DNA of 38,239 nucleotides from Microcaldota archaeon (GTDB lineage: Archaea; Micrarchaeota; Micrarchaeia; Micrarchaeales; CABMGC01): NCBI GenBank assembly GCA_021817325.1, contig JAKAVK010000031.1:1-38239 (forward strand). Reading direction: 5' to 3'. Shown piece by piece: positions 8,621 to 18,554 of the stretch (its first letter is position 1; the number at the start of each line of letters is the position of its first letter). Below the pieces are notes generated by a model. It saw nothing but the letters and a program-made list of their open reading frames with translations, searched no databases and was not told the DNA's origin. Position numbers and translations under genes: made by a program.

Positions 8621-11328
8621 CAATTAGGCGCAGTGGTAAGAGGGGGCAGCTGATGACGCTGAGCGTGCTGCTGATCTTCATACTTATGTTCTCGATCATG
8701 CTCGTCTACACCGATATCACTATAAACTACAACAATGTGGCCCAGAGCGTCGCAATAGCAAGCGGAAACTCCAATTATGGCCAGATCCTCAGTTCGGATG
8801 CAGGCGTCTTCGCCAGGGGCAGCCTGAGGAACGCGCTGACGACTTTGACCACGTTAGAGTCTACGCCATCGATGAGAGGCGGCATGTTCATAACCAACAT
8901 GAGCAACTCGATAGCCATGCTTATGTCCAATGGCATTGTGTACGGCATCCCGCCATCCTCGCCCACTGGAGACGCGATACGCGCATCGATGAACAACATG
9001 ACATTCTATGCTTACAACGGAGAGCTGCTTACCCTGCTCAACATTTCCTTCAGGAACGTGGAGGTTAACGAGAGCACGCCGCAGGTCTTCCAGAGCGGGC
9101 CGTACAACCTCTCGGTCAGGTATGTTGAAAACGTAAGGATAAACTCCAGCGGCAACATATACACTTATAGCATACCTGTGAACGCGTCGGTCTCGCTGAA
9201 CGGGACGCCTGACCTCTTCTACGCGCAGCAGGGAGTCTACAGGCCAATAACCCCTTCGGGGATCAACCCAGCGGTCCAGATAGCCAACGGACATGCAAGC
9301 TATGGCAATACGGTGGGCTTTGCCTATGGAACAATTGACGTGATACCAGGAGGAACCAGTTGCCAGAATCTTCCGTCAGTTGCGCTCTTCAGCACGCCGC
9401 CGCTGAGCAAGACACTCATACTCGCCACGAGCGATGCGCAGGCGATACTCTCATCGTGCAGCAATGCCGACGCCTACGGAGGAATCATAACTTACAATGG
9501 CCCCACGGCAGGCAGCGCCAATGTACCGTACCTGGTATTCAACCAGCTCGCTCCAGGCAATGTTCCGATACTCAATTACCTGCAAACTGGCCAGCAGGTA
9601 ATGCTCTACGGACCCACCCTCTCGGTGCTGAACATGAGCGGCATAAACGGCGAGGTCAACAACGAGAGCTACTATCCGTCGCCCTTTGCGCCTTCGTACA
9701 TTGCAAGGGCACAGGAGAACCTCAGCTCGCAGTCGGCCGATGGCCTGTTCACGATTGGCACCTATGACAGGGAAGCAGCATACTTCACATCTGCGCAGGA
9801 CAGCGGCTTTACTAGCCTGTCAAAGACCGTTTGCAGCAGCACGAATGGGGAGAACGGCTTCTCTGCGTCAGGCTGGATCGAATTCAATTCGCTGTCGACA
9901 GGCAGCATACCGCAGGGCATCTTCAATTGCAGTGGAATCTGGTCGATATCGTTCCTCCAGAATTATGGGGGCTCCTCCAGCAACGTACTGCTCTTTTTGT
10001 ATGGACCTGCCGGGGTAACTACAGGCTTTTCAGTGTCGCAACCGTTGCAGCTGCAGCCACATACGTGGTACCACCTGGCAGTCACATACAATGGCATTGG
10101 CGGCGTTGAAGATACTTACCTTGATGGAAACCTTGTCGCTTACAACAGCATAAGCTACGCGCAGGGCAGCCTGGCAAACTCGCTGTGGCTTGGAAGTGCG
10201 TGCGGATGCGGATGGCAATTCGTAGGGGCGATGTCAAATGTGCAGCTGTACAACAGCTCGCTGAGCTCTGCCCAGGTCGGCAGGCTGTACGGAGAGGGAA
10301 TAGAAGGCCTGCCCATAAGCGATGCAGACCTTGCAGGATGGTGGACTCTTGACGGCAATTCGAATGACATAGGCGGCAACGGGTATGCGCTTTCGCCGGC
10401 AAATGTCGTGTACGTCTCTTTGAGGAATTACAGAGGAGACAGCGTATTCATGGACCCTGTGACAGGGCCGTATAAACCGCTGCCTGGCGTGCTTGATTGC
10501 CTGGACAACTCGATGTGCTCCAACTCCATGCTCTCCAATGAGTATATGGGCCAGATGCCGCTTAAGATGCAGAATAACGGACAGGCTGCGTACTTTACGC
10601 AGCTACCCGGATATGTTGCAGGCGGAGTGCCGCCGAACAACGTGCAGTCCTTCACCGCGCTGCTGTGGGCAAAGACCGCAAGCAGCAACGCAATACTCCT
10701 GCAGGTGCAGAACGGCGAGTCTCTCGTATATCTTGAGATCGGGGAGAGCACTCTTGCGATGAGCCCGCCGTACGCAGGTGATTTCGTATTATACCTGCGC
10801 AGCTCTGCGGGCACTGGCCTATTTGACACCATCTCGGTTAACCCAGTCGATGACAATTCATGGCATCAGCTCGCCATCACATGGAACGCGCCTGCACAGG
10901 AGGTGACAGGATATATAGACGGAAACGCCGTCTATAGCCACTCGTTCAGCGGCCTTCCATCTGGCTGCTGCGGCATCTTCGCGTTCAACGGCGGGGTCTT
11001 CAATATAGCGCCTTACGGCACAGGCGCAACAAACTTCCAGCTGATCGGACATATAGCCAATGTGCAGTTCTACAACGCGTCCCTATCGCCTGGCCAGATA
11101 CAGGGACTCTACAACGAAGGCATTTTCGGGCAGCCTGTGCAGCTGCAGAACCTGACAGAATGGTATCCGCTTGACGGCAATTTCAATGACTACTCTGGAC
11201 ACAGCATCAACGGCCTAGCGTACAATGTTGGCTTTACAAACCTAGCCGGCAACAGCACCGCAGGGGGAATGTCAACAGTCAACTACTACCAGAAGGAGCT
11301 GCAGGCCTTCGGATTCACAGATAGCTGA
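8611..11328 (+). CDS. Pilin-like N-terminus, LamG-domain (about two) surface protein
   Basis: GKRGQLMTLSVLLIFILMFSIMLVY start. LamG repeats ending SNVQLYNSSLSSAQVGRLYGEGIEG and ANVQFYNASLSPGQIQGLYNEGIFG. Confidence 0.75.
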   Translation: MEIAIRRSGKRGQLMTLSVLLIFILMFSIMLVYTDITINYNNVAQSVAIASGNSNYGQILSSDAGVFARGSLRNALTTLTTLESTPSMRGGMFITNMSNSIAMLMSNGIVYGIPPSSPTGDAIRASMNNMTFYAYNGELLTLLNISFRNVEVNESTPQVFQSGPYNLSVRYVENVRINSSGNIYTYSIPVNASVSLNGTPDLFYAQQGVYRPITPSGINPAVQIANGHASYGNTVGFAYGTIDVIPGGTSCQNLPSVALFSTPPLSKTLILATSDAQAILSSCSNADAYGGIITYNGPTAGSANVPYLVFNQLAPGNVPILNYLQTGQQVMLYGPTLSVLNMSGINGEVNNESYYPSPFAPSYIARAQENLSSQSADGLFTIGTYDREAAYFTSAQDSGFTSLSKTVCSSTNGENGFSASGWIEFNSLSTGSIPQGIFNCSGIWSISFLQNYGGSSSNVLLFLYGPAGVTTGFSVSQPLQLQPHTWYHLAVTYNGIGGVEDTYLDGNLVAYNSISYAQGSLANSLWLGSACGCGWQFVGAMSNVQLYNSSLSSAQVGRLYGEGIEGLPISDADLAGWWTLDGNSNDIGGNGYALSPANVVYVSLRNYRGDSVFMDPVTGPYKPLPGVLDCLDNSMCSNSMLSNEYMGQMPLKMQNNGQAAYFTQLPGYVAGGVPPNNVQSFTALLWAKTASSNAILLQVQNGESLVYLEIGESTLAMSPPYAGDFVLYLRSSAGTGLFDTISVNPVDDNSWHQLAITWNAPAQEVTGYIDGNAVYSHSFSGLPSGCCGIFAFNGGVFNIAPYGTGATNFQLIGHIANVQFYNASLSPGQIQGLYNEGIFGQPVQLQNLTEWYPLDGNFNDYSGHSINGLAYNVGFTNLAGNSTAGGMSTVNYYQKELQAFGFTDS

Positions 11329-11363
11329 TGCTTTAACGATTGCGCAGATGTGCCCAGTACCAT

Positions 11364-11391
11364 GCCATATAATGGCGCGGATGGCCCATCC
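11364..11391. terminator. Possible bidirectional terminator hairpins between convergent genes
   Basis: GCCAT-ATA-ATGGC (11364-11376) and GGATGG-C-CCATCC (11379-11391) in the short convergent intergenic gap. Confidence 0.3.
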
Positions 11392-11428
11392 TGCCCGGAT
11401 GGCTTATCTGCACGCAATGCGCAACATG

Positions 11429-12424
11429 TCAGGCATTGCTGATGGATCCAAACAGCGTGCCCACAACTATCCCGACTATGAAGTAGACCGCAAGCCCCAC
11501 CAACAGGAAGACCGGCAGGTACTTTATGCCCTTGACGACCGACCCTGACGCTATTGCAGAGACTATGAAAGCACCGAACCCGGTTATCAGGATTATTGCT
11601 GTGAGTGCAAAGTCGTAGTACATGCTCGTGGTTATCTGGGGCTTGCTAGGCTTGAGGAACGAGAGGCCCGTGGTAGGCAGCCCGCCGGGGTTCTGCGAGA
11701 GTATTCCTGCCCAGATTGAGTTTGTCACCTTTATCATCTGGCTGGTTAGGCCGTAGAGCGCAGGCGCGCCTATGAGCACCGCGAAGGCTATGAATATAGT
11801 GTACATGAAGAGCTGGCCGGATACCTCCTTCTGTATTATCTGCTGGTTCCTCAGATCCTTGGCTATCTGATTCAGCAGGTCAGCAAGACCGCCACCGTAC
11901 CTGACTGCCTCGGCTATCATCCGGATAGTATGCTGCAACTGTATGGACCTGTACTTCTTGGTCAGCAGGTTCAGGGAGTTCTGTATCGTTTCGCCGCTGT
12001 AGAGCTGCCTGTTTATGGTCTCTATATCCTGATTGAAATAACCGAAGTCAGGCCTCGTGGCGAGCATGAGCGACCTGTCCAGCGACACACCGCTGCGTAT
12101 GTTGGCCGCGGTGAGCTGCAGATATTCCGGAAGGATCCCCTCTACGAAGCTCTTGCGCTTGTCTATCTTGTACTCTAGCACGAAATAGAGCGCAACCTCG
12201 AATATGACTGCCGCGACTATGCCTGCAATCGCCGCGAAGCCGGGATTGAGCTTGCTGATGACTAGCAGTGCTATGGCAGGAGTGGCTATGAAGAACAGCA
12301 GCCCGCCGACTATCGCAATGCCGAAGAAGGTGTTGGGCGTCATCTTCATGCCAGCGAGGTCCAGCTCGGCGGATATGAACCTTACAACGCTTCTGGACAC
12401 CAACCGTTCGAATGTTATCTTCAT
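11429..12424 (-). CDS. TadC/GspF-like type II/IV secretion platform membrane protein
   Basis: T2SSF-like: EGILPEYLQLTAANIRSGVSLDRSLMLATR...GGGLADLLNQIAKDLRNQQIIQKEV...; multiple TM segments. Confidence 0.8.
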   Translation of the reverse strand: MKITFERLVSRSVVRFISAELDLAGMKMTPNTFFGIAIVGGLLFFIATPAIALLVISKLNPGFAAIAGIVAAVIFEVALYFVLEYKIDKRKSFVEGILPEYLQLTAANIRSGVSLDRSLMLATRPDFGYFNQDIETINRQLYSGETIQNSLNLLTKKYRSIQLQHTIRMIAEAVRYGGGLADLLNQIAKDLRNQQIIQKEVSGQLFMYTIFIAFAVLIGAPALYGLTSQMIKVTNSIWAGILSQNPGGLPTTGLSFLKPSKPQITTSMYYDFALTAIILITGFGAFIVSAIASGSVVKGIKYLPVFLLVGLAVYFIVGIVVGTLFGSISNA

Positions 12425-12432
12425 TGTTGCAC

Positions 12433-13455
12433 CTATAGTGAGAAACTAGGCCTTGACGACCTCATTATATTCAGGAACACGAACTGGAGTATGGCTATGA
12501 AGACAAGCACCAGTATCAGTATTGTTCCGTTGATCGAGAAGATGTTTATGAAAGTAGTAAGTATTGCCGCAACCGCTATCCCCATGCTTGGAAAGATTAT
12601 GCCGAAGAGCAGGTAGAACATGGAGAGCGCATTGAGTCGCTGGCCGTATCTCCGTAGCTCTATAGTACGCTCCTGCATTACCTCATTGACCACCTCCTGC
12701 AGCGCCTGGACTATGTCTGCGCCTGCTTTTATGCTCACGCTGGCCTGCAGCATGAGCCTCTTGAACGTCTTTGATGCGGACTTGCTGCTGACCTCGTCTA
12801 TCGCCTGCTCCATCGGGGTCCCAAGCTGCACAAGATCCACTATCTTCTCGAATTCCTTGCTTGATGCGCCGTAACCGACGCTGACAGCAGCCAGGGCGTT
12901 GAAGAGCGGCATTCCGGAGCGCATGCTTATGACCATATCCCTTGCTGCAAAGAGTATATCCCTCTCTATCTCCTTGCCGGTGCTCTTGTTCTTCTGTGCA
13001 GGGTAGTTCATGAACTGTTGCAGGAGCATCATGTATACCGCAATTCCGCTCACCGCACCGAGCAGCACCGATATCACCGTGCCGTTGTTTACGTTGAACA
13101 GCTGCGAGAATATGGCTATAAGCGCGATTGCGACGATTATTGCAATTATCATCGCGTATATTACCATGCGCTTTACGAAGCGGTACGCGCCGCCCTTTAT
13201 GCCCTGCTCTTTTAGCGTCAAGTCGAAGTCCTTGCGCTTTGAGATCTGCTTGTTTATGTAGTCGTTGAATGGATTCCTCTTCCTCGGTCCCGCTTTCATG
13301 ACGTCAGGAGACTGCTGCTCCTGACTGGCCTGCTCCTGCTTTGACTGCGGCTTGGCTCCCGCCGGGTACTCGGACTTTGGTTTTTGCCTGAAGAAGAGGA
13401 ACTTCCGCTGCTTCGGCTGGTCGGCAGCCTTCTTCTCGTCTTTCTTGCCCGCCAT
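12433..13455 (-). CDS. TadC/TadB-like (T2SSF) platform membrane protein with charged N-terminal extension
   Basis: ERDILFAARDMVISMRSGMPLFNALAAVS...SVSIKAGADIVQALQEVVNEVMQERTIELRRYGQRLNALSMFYLLFGIIFPSMG. Confidence 0.8.
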   Translation of the reverse strand: MAGKKDEKKAADQPKQRKFLFFRQKPKSEYPAGAKPQSKQEQASQEQQSPDVMKAGPRKRNPFNDYINKQISKRKDFDLTLKEQGIKGGAYRFVKRMVIYAMIIAIIVAIALIAIFSQLFNVNNGTVISVLLGAVSGIAVYMMLLQQFMNYPAQKNKSTGKEIERDILFAARDMVISMRSGMPLFNALAAVSVGYGASSKEFEKIVDLVQLGTPMEQAIDEVSSKSASKTFKRLMLQASVSIKAGADIVQALQEVVNEVMQERTIELRRYGQRLNALSMFYLLFGIIFPSMGIAVAAILTTFINIFSINGTILILVLVFIAILQFVFLNIMRSSRPSFSL

Positions 13456-13459
13456 CTTA

Positions 13460-14281
13460 TCAACCCTGCTGGCCGAGGCCGAGCTTCTTGATCGCCATCC
13501 TTAACCTCTCGTTCCTCAAGGATATTAAGTCTTTCTGCGGATCGTTTTCCGCTGGCTTCCTGCCAAGCGCCTCTGATAGACCTGCGACCTCCTTCCTTAC
13601 GATGTCAATCTGCCCGCTGTCGAACACGTTGCTCTCGATCCCTGCGTTTATCGATTCGAGCTCCGATATCTGGTCTGCTAGCGAGAGCTTGGGCAGCACC
13701 AGCTCTTCGTTGTTGCCTGCATCATACTCCTCAGTGATCGGCTTGCTGGGCGCCTTCTGCGCTTTGTTTATGTTCCTCATCTCATCTGCGGCCGCCTTTA
13801 TATCGCTCTCGGTAACCACCGGCTCGCTTGGCTTAGGATTCTGCACCTGCTGGCGCACGGCAGGCTGGCTCACAGCCTGCACATTGGCTGGCTGGCTTGC
13901 CGGCCCCAAAGTGGGAGGCTGAGGCTGTGGTTGGGGCGCTGGCTGGGGCTGCTTGGCCTGTTGGGCGGGGGCAGGCTGCTGCGCCTTGCCCTTCTTTCTG
14001 CCCTTTGGCACCTTGTGCCCCTTCTCTATGCTCTTGAGTATCCCAGATAGGCCGGATTGCTTGACCTCCTCTGGTCCTGTCACCTGCACCGCGCCAACTG
14101 AGGGCGGCACCAGTTTGTCGGCGAAAGCAATGAACTCCTCGGCCTCGGCCTCGCTGTGAGGTATCTCCTTGACATGCAAGGCTGTGGCGTCGTTGAAGTT
14201 GATGGTTACTATAGGTATGTCACGCTCCTCTGCCTCTGCCTCGTCTATGAGGGCTACAGCATCTTCATACGTAGTTGCCAT
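13460..14281 (-). CDS. Hypothetical accessory protein with Pro/Gln-rich linker, inside pilus-assembly operon
   Basis: Low-complexity QQPAPAQQAKQPQPAPQPQPQPP linker. Position between ATPase and TadC genes. Confidence 0.65.
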   Translation of the reverse strand: MATTYEDAVALIDEAEAEERDIPIVTINFNDATALHVKEIPHSEAEAEEFIAFADKLVPPSVGAVQVTGPEEVKQSGLSGILKSIEKGHKVPKGRKKGKAQQPAPAQQAKQPQPAPQPQPQPPTLGPASQPANVQAVSQPAVRQQVQNPKPSEPVVTESDIKAAADEMRNINKAQKAPSKPITEEYDAGNNEELVLPKLSLADQISELESINAGIESNVFDSGQIDIVRKEVAGLSEALGRKPAENDPQKDLISLRNERLRMAIKKLGLGQQG

Positions 14282-14289
14282 TGTGGCAC

Positions 14290-15825
14290 CTAATTGAACA
14301 TGTCCCTATTATATGGGGTATGTGCATTTACCGCTTTCAGCACCCTCTCCTTGTCCTTGTAATAGCTTGATACCACGTATCCGGCATCATCCACCGTACT
14401 CAGTTTGTTCTCAACCATCCAGTCCAGCACGTGCTCCTTCTCGTCCAGGTCTGCCTCTATCTCATTTTGCGTATATCCGGTGTACATCGCTATCGTGCTG
14501 CCCAGCCTCGTCATGCTTGAGAGGGTTACAAACTTGTCGTTCCTGATGTCCCATCTGGTCAGCACGTTGGCATCGCCGCTGTTCAGCAACTCGGCAAACT
14601 CGAATACACGCCTTATGCCAAGCCTCCTGTGCCTGAACATGACTATTATTGCGCCTATTGCATTGAGCATTATCTTTGGTGTGTCTATAGGTGGGTTTGT
14701 CATCCGTATTATGGTGTCCTCTGCGTTATCTGCGTGCACGGTGCCGTACACCGCGTGGCCCGTGTGTATCGCCTCGAACAGCGTCTGCGCGTCGTTCTTG
14801 GTCCTTATTTCTCCGACAAGCAGTACGTCAGGTCTCTGTCGCAGGGTGTTTATCATAAGATCGTAAAGCGTTATCTGGCCCTTGCCCTCAGGGTTGGACT
14901 GCCTTGTCAGCATCGGCACCCATTGCAGGAATTTTGGAAGCGTAAGCTCCTTAGTCTCTTCGACTGAGATAACCCTCCTGCTTGGCGGTATGAATATACC
15001 TATCGCATTCAGGAAGCTTGTCTTTCCGCTTGCTGTTCCGCCGGCTATTATGACGCTTATCTCATTCTGGAGACAGAGCCAGATCATCCCGGCTATCCTG
15101 CTCGAGACCGTCTTGTTGCCTATGAGCATTGGCATTGTCCAGGGATTCTTTGAGAACTTTCTTATCGTTATCGTGTTGCCATTCTGAGAGACAGGATACA
15201 GCGTTGCGTTTATTCTGGAGCCGTCAGGCAGCTCGGCGTCCATCAGCGGCGCGAGGTTGTTTATCTGCCTGCCGACCTTCCTGCCTATCTGCTCGGCGTC
15301 ATCGTATATTATGTCCTCGCTGTGCAGCACCATGTTGGTCTTGCACCAGCCGTATTTTTTGTGGAAGACCCAGATGTTTTCCTTGGCACTGTTTATGGCT
15401 ATCTCTTCCAGGTTGTCATCTGCAAGCGGTACCTCGAGATCGCCAAGGCCCAGCATCATGTTGATTATGTAGGCGATCAGCACCTGCTTGACCCCCTCGG
15501 TTGTTCCGGGCAGGTACTTGTTGACTATGAGCTCTGCTGCGCTTGTGTATTTGTAGTTAAGCTCTGCAAGGTACTCCTTGTCCTCGATCTTGTTGATGTC
15601 TATTGGCACAAGCGAGAGCAGCTCCTGTTTGAGTGATAGAAGCAGCACCTTTGTAGCTTCGCCTATCCCCGGAACAGTAGTCTCGTATATTGGCACGAAG
15701 TCGCTGGTGTCAAGAATTCGCACATCGGCAGTTATCCCGTGGGCATCGAGCTGGTATGTTTCGTACACCTTTTCCTTGCTCCCATCCCAGTTGTCCATAT
15801 GCTGCATCTCACCTTCTAGAATCAC
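14290..15825 (-). CDS. TadA/VirB11/GspE-family secretion ATPase
   Basis: Walker A IIAGGTASGKTSFLNA; RQRPDVLLVGEIRTKNDAQTLFEAIHTGHAVYGTVHADNAEDTIIRM hallmark. Confidence 0.93.
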   Translation of the reverse strand: MILEGEMQHMDNWDGSKEKVYETYQLDAHGITADVRILDTSDFVPIYETTVPGIGEATKVLLLSLKQELLSLVPIDINKIEDKEYLAELNYKYTSAAELIVNKYLPGTTEGVKQVLIAYIINMMLGLGDLEVPLADDNLEEIAINSAKENIWVFHKKYGWCKTNMVLHSEDIIYDDAEQIGRKVGRQINNLAPLMDAELPDGSRINATLYPVSQNGNTITIRKFSKNPWTMPMLIGNKTVSSRIAGMIWLCLQNEISVIIAGGTASGKTSFLNAIGIFIPPSRRVISVEETKELTLPKFLQWVPMLTRQSNPEGKGQITLYDLMINTLRQRPDVLLVGEIRTKNDAQTLFEAIHTGHAVYGTVHADNAEDTIIRMTNPPIDTPKIMLNAIGAIIVMFRHRRLGIRRVFEFAELLNSGDANVLTRWDIRNDKFVTLSSMTRLGSTIAMYTGYTQNEIEADLDEKEHVLDWMVENKLSTVDDAGYVVSSYYKDKERVLKAVNAHTPYNRDMFN

Positions 15826-17027
15826 TTGCCAACATCGTTCAATTTCTTCTCTATGCCTTCACGCTTCTTGTCGTTTTTGGTCAGCCTCGCCAATGTAGCC
15901 CTGGACCTGTCGGTTAGCGATTCGAGGCGGGAATTCGCATCGGCTGACTTTATCGTCTTGTTTGAGCTTATCCTCCTTAGCTCCGCCCTTATGCTGTCCA
16001 GCTCCTGCTTCACCGCATCATTCTCCTTTGAGACCTCTTCTATGCCCTTCTTGACCTCGTTTAGCCGGTCGTTGAATGTGGCCAGCTCTCCCCATCCTGC
16101 CTTGATACTGTTTATAGTGAGGCTGGCGTTCTTTGCCTCACGCTCCGCTACCGCGTACAGCCTTGCCACCTCGTCCCTGGATTTTATGGCATCGTCAAGA
16201 ACCAGTTTGCTGGCCTTCTCAGACTTGCGCCTCATCTCCGCCTCGCGGCGCTTGTACTTCGCTATCTCCCTCTCGTACTTTGTGAGCTCCTCCGACTCCT
16301 TGGCAGCGATCTCCTTAAGCGCCTTTATCTCCTGCTGCGCATGCTCCTCCATCGCCTGCACAGTCTTCCTGTATTCTAGTATGCCGCTCTCGAACTCCTT
16401 CCTTAGCTCCAGCATGTTGCTCCTGAATGTATCCGCTTTCCTGTTTATGTCATCTATTAGCACCTTCGCGCCGCTACTGTCCAGGCTGAAGCCGGCTATG
16501 TTGGAAGAGCCTGCTTTGAGCGACTCGAACTGCTTCTTGAGCTCGTCGACATACTTATTTACCGCCTCCCTCTTGCTGTTTATAGAGTTGTAGGTCCTGT
16601 TGACCTCGTCCTCCAGCTGCAGGATCTTGTCCAGCGCCTCCTTTGTCTCCTTCCTCTTCTCCCTGAATATCTTATCCGCAGCTGCCGCGGTCTTGCCGTA
16701 GGAATCTAGCTTTGAGGAGATGTTGCTTATCATCATGGCCTGTATGTCTGTCTGCGTCTGTATGTCGGTCTTCCTGACATCGTCTATCGCCTTTGTCAGC
16801 TTTATGTCTGAGGCACTGACCGCTCCCTTTGCAGGGGAGAGATACATCTTACCCACCTTGTAGCTTACTTTTATCATCCCCGCCTTCTCCAGGATGTCGC
16901 TCCAGCCCTTGAGGGTCTCCTCACTCACCCCCAGCTTGTGGGCCAGGGTATAGCTGTCCATCTCGCCGGACTCATTTAGGTACTTTATGAGCGTATCTAT
17001 ACTGGTCGTTACAGGTTGATCTGCCAT
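15822..17027 (-). CDS. Winged-helix + long coiled-coil protein, translationally coupled to secretion ATPase
   Basis: N-terminal wHTH (LAHKLGVSEETLKGWSDILEKAGMIKV), then a ~300-aa coiled coil. Stop overlaps the ATPase ATG (15822-15825). ORF track start is 17045. Confidence 0.75.
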   Translation of the reverse strand: MADQPVTTSIDTLIKYLNESGEMDSYTLAHKLGVSEETLKGWSDILEKAGMIKVSYKVGKMYLSPAKGAVSASDIKLTKAIDDVRKTDIQTQTDIQAMMISNISSKLDSYGKTAAAADKIFREKRKETKEALDKILQLEDEVNRTYNSINSKREAVNKYVDELKKQFESLKAGSSNIAGFSLDSSGAKVLIDDINRKADTFRSNMLELRKEFESGILEYRKTVQAMEEHAQQEIKALKEIAAKESEELTKYEREIAKYKRREAEMRRKSEKASKLVLDDAIKSRDEVARLYAVAEREAKNASLTINSIKAGWGELATFNDRLNEVKKGIEEVSKENDAVKQELDSIRAELRRISSNKTIKSADANSRLESLTDRSRATLARLTKNDKKREGIEKKLNDVGK

Positions 17028-17437
17028 CTCCCAATCTACCTTCACTATAGCATGGATTGAGATGTTTATATTTATATCGCTAGCAGTGGCGGAGGCAGCT
17101 TCGGAAGGTGCAAGTGGCAGGTCCTGCGGCAGGTGGCCGGTGCATTGCGCTGATTACAGCCGTGCGAGATCCCTCCAGCCTATATCGGTCTGCAGTGTGG
17201 TTTTTCCCTACAACGCCTTACCAATGACATTGCAGAATGCGCACTGTTCCTTGCCTTGACCGCGCTGGCACCCTCCCCCTTCTATCTATCGCTGGCCGCT
17301 GCTATTGCCCCCATCTAATCAGATCGCATAATCTGGGATGCGGGCCGCTTTAAGCATTGTTTTTATTTTTTGCAGGCCAAAAGGCTCTTTGGAGATAATG
17401 CAGCGTCCTTGCAACGCGGAATAAAAGCAGAGGCCAT

Positions 17438-18442
17438 ATGAATGTTTATAAGGCTTTGGTTGGTAAGAAGGTTTGGATAGGGATGGTGCAGAGGGGATTG
17501 CTGTATATTGTTGTGCTTGTGGTAGTGATCATTATAGCAATACTTGCGTATTCGGTGTTGGAGCAGCAGGGCAATGCGGTGAACCCGCAGGTGGGCGTAA
17601 CTCCGCTCGCCGTGCAGATGACTGATCCACCCAACGTGCCACCAGGCACCCAGGCGCTGTTTGTCACCTATTCCGCGGTGCAGGTGCATGTTGCGGGAAG
17701 CAACCAGTCAGGGTGGGTGAACGCCCAAGGCAACGGCACCATAGACCTGCTAGCCGTGGTGAATAGCTCAAAGACAATAGCCAAGACTTACGTTGCACAG
17801 AACTCAACGATAAACCTGGTCAGGTTTAACATCACTTCTGCAGAGGTAACCGTAAACGGAACCGCATACAACGCATCGATTCCAAACAGGCAGTTGACCG
17901 TAGCAGTGACAGGGGCGCAGAAGATAGGCCCAGGCTCTTCTGCAGTACTGGTAGACATATCGCCTACGGTCAATGCGAATGGCAAGAGCGAGTATGTGCT
18001 TGTTCCCTCTGCAAGGGCGATAGTAATCAATTCCAATGCTAGTGTAAGCATCAATCTGAACGTAGGAGGCGTGGTGCCGATCTCCTCGGCAATAAGGGCC
18101 ATGCTCGGGATTGGGGCATCGCAGGGAGGCGCAGGCAACCAGAACCGGAACACCACGCCAGGCAGTGGTAACGGCATCCTGGTAGTGGCAGGTCCCGGAA
18201 ATAACGTCAGCAACTTCATGGTCCGCAACATCAGCCAGGTAAACGGAACCGTCACCGGTCTCATCTATGTGCGCTACCCTGTTGCAAGCAGTATTGGCGT
18301 GCCGACAACGCTGCACATTGGAGAAAGCGTAGGATATGCCTGCGACAATACTGAGGCAAGGCTGACAAGCATAAATCAGAACGGAACGGCAACTTTCACA
18401 ATGCTGCTGAACACAAGCAGGCCGGGGGGCTGCCCAATATGA
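17438..18442 (+). CDS. Membrane-anchored DUF4382-like extracellular protein
   Basis: N-terminal TM (GLLYIVVLVVVIIIAILAYSVL), then VQMTDPPNVPPGTQALFVTYSAVQVHVAG...NLVRFNITSAEVTVNG, a DUF4382-like pattern. Confidence 0.6.
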   Translation: MNVYKALVGKKVWIGMVQRGLLYIVVLVVVIIIAILAYSVLEQQGNAVNPQVGVTPLAVQMTDPPNVPPGTQALFVTYSAVQVHVAGSNQSGWVNAQGNGTIDLLAVVNSSKTIAKTYVAQNSTINLVRFNITSAEVTVNGTAYNASIPNRQLTVAVTGAQKIGPGSSAVLVDISPTVNANGKSEYVLVPSARAIVINSNASVSINLNVGGVVPISSAIRAMLGIGASQGGAGNQNRNTTPGSGNGILVVAGPGNNVSNFMVRNISQVNGTVTGLIYVRYPVASSIGVPTTLHIGESVGYACDNTEARLTSINQNGTATFTMLLNTSRPGGCPI

Positions 18443-18554
18443 AGACCTCTCGCTTTTCTGCTGCTGTCAATGCGGAAGTAGCCTAATAGAGAATTGTATA
18501 ATACTTTGCCTGGGCGGCTTCTGACTTAATTATGTATTGCCCTACATTAGCATT

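Noticed and set aside
15826-16593. 255-aa plus-strand ORF opposite the coiled-coil gene
   Set aside because: Ser/Leu-rich antisense shadow of a Lys/Glu-rich coiled-coil gene; no motifs.
17062-17259. 65-aa plus-strand ORF in the gap before the DUF4382-like gene
   Set aside because: No motif or plausible composition; likely spurious.
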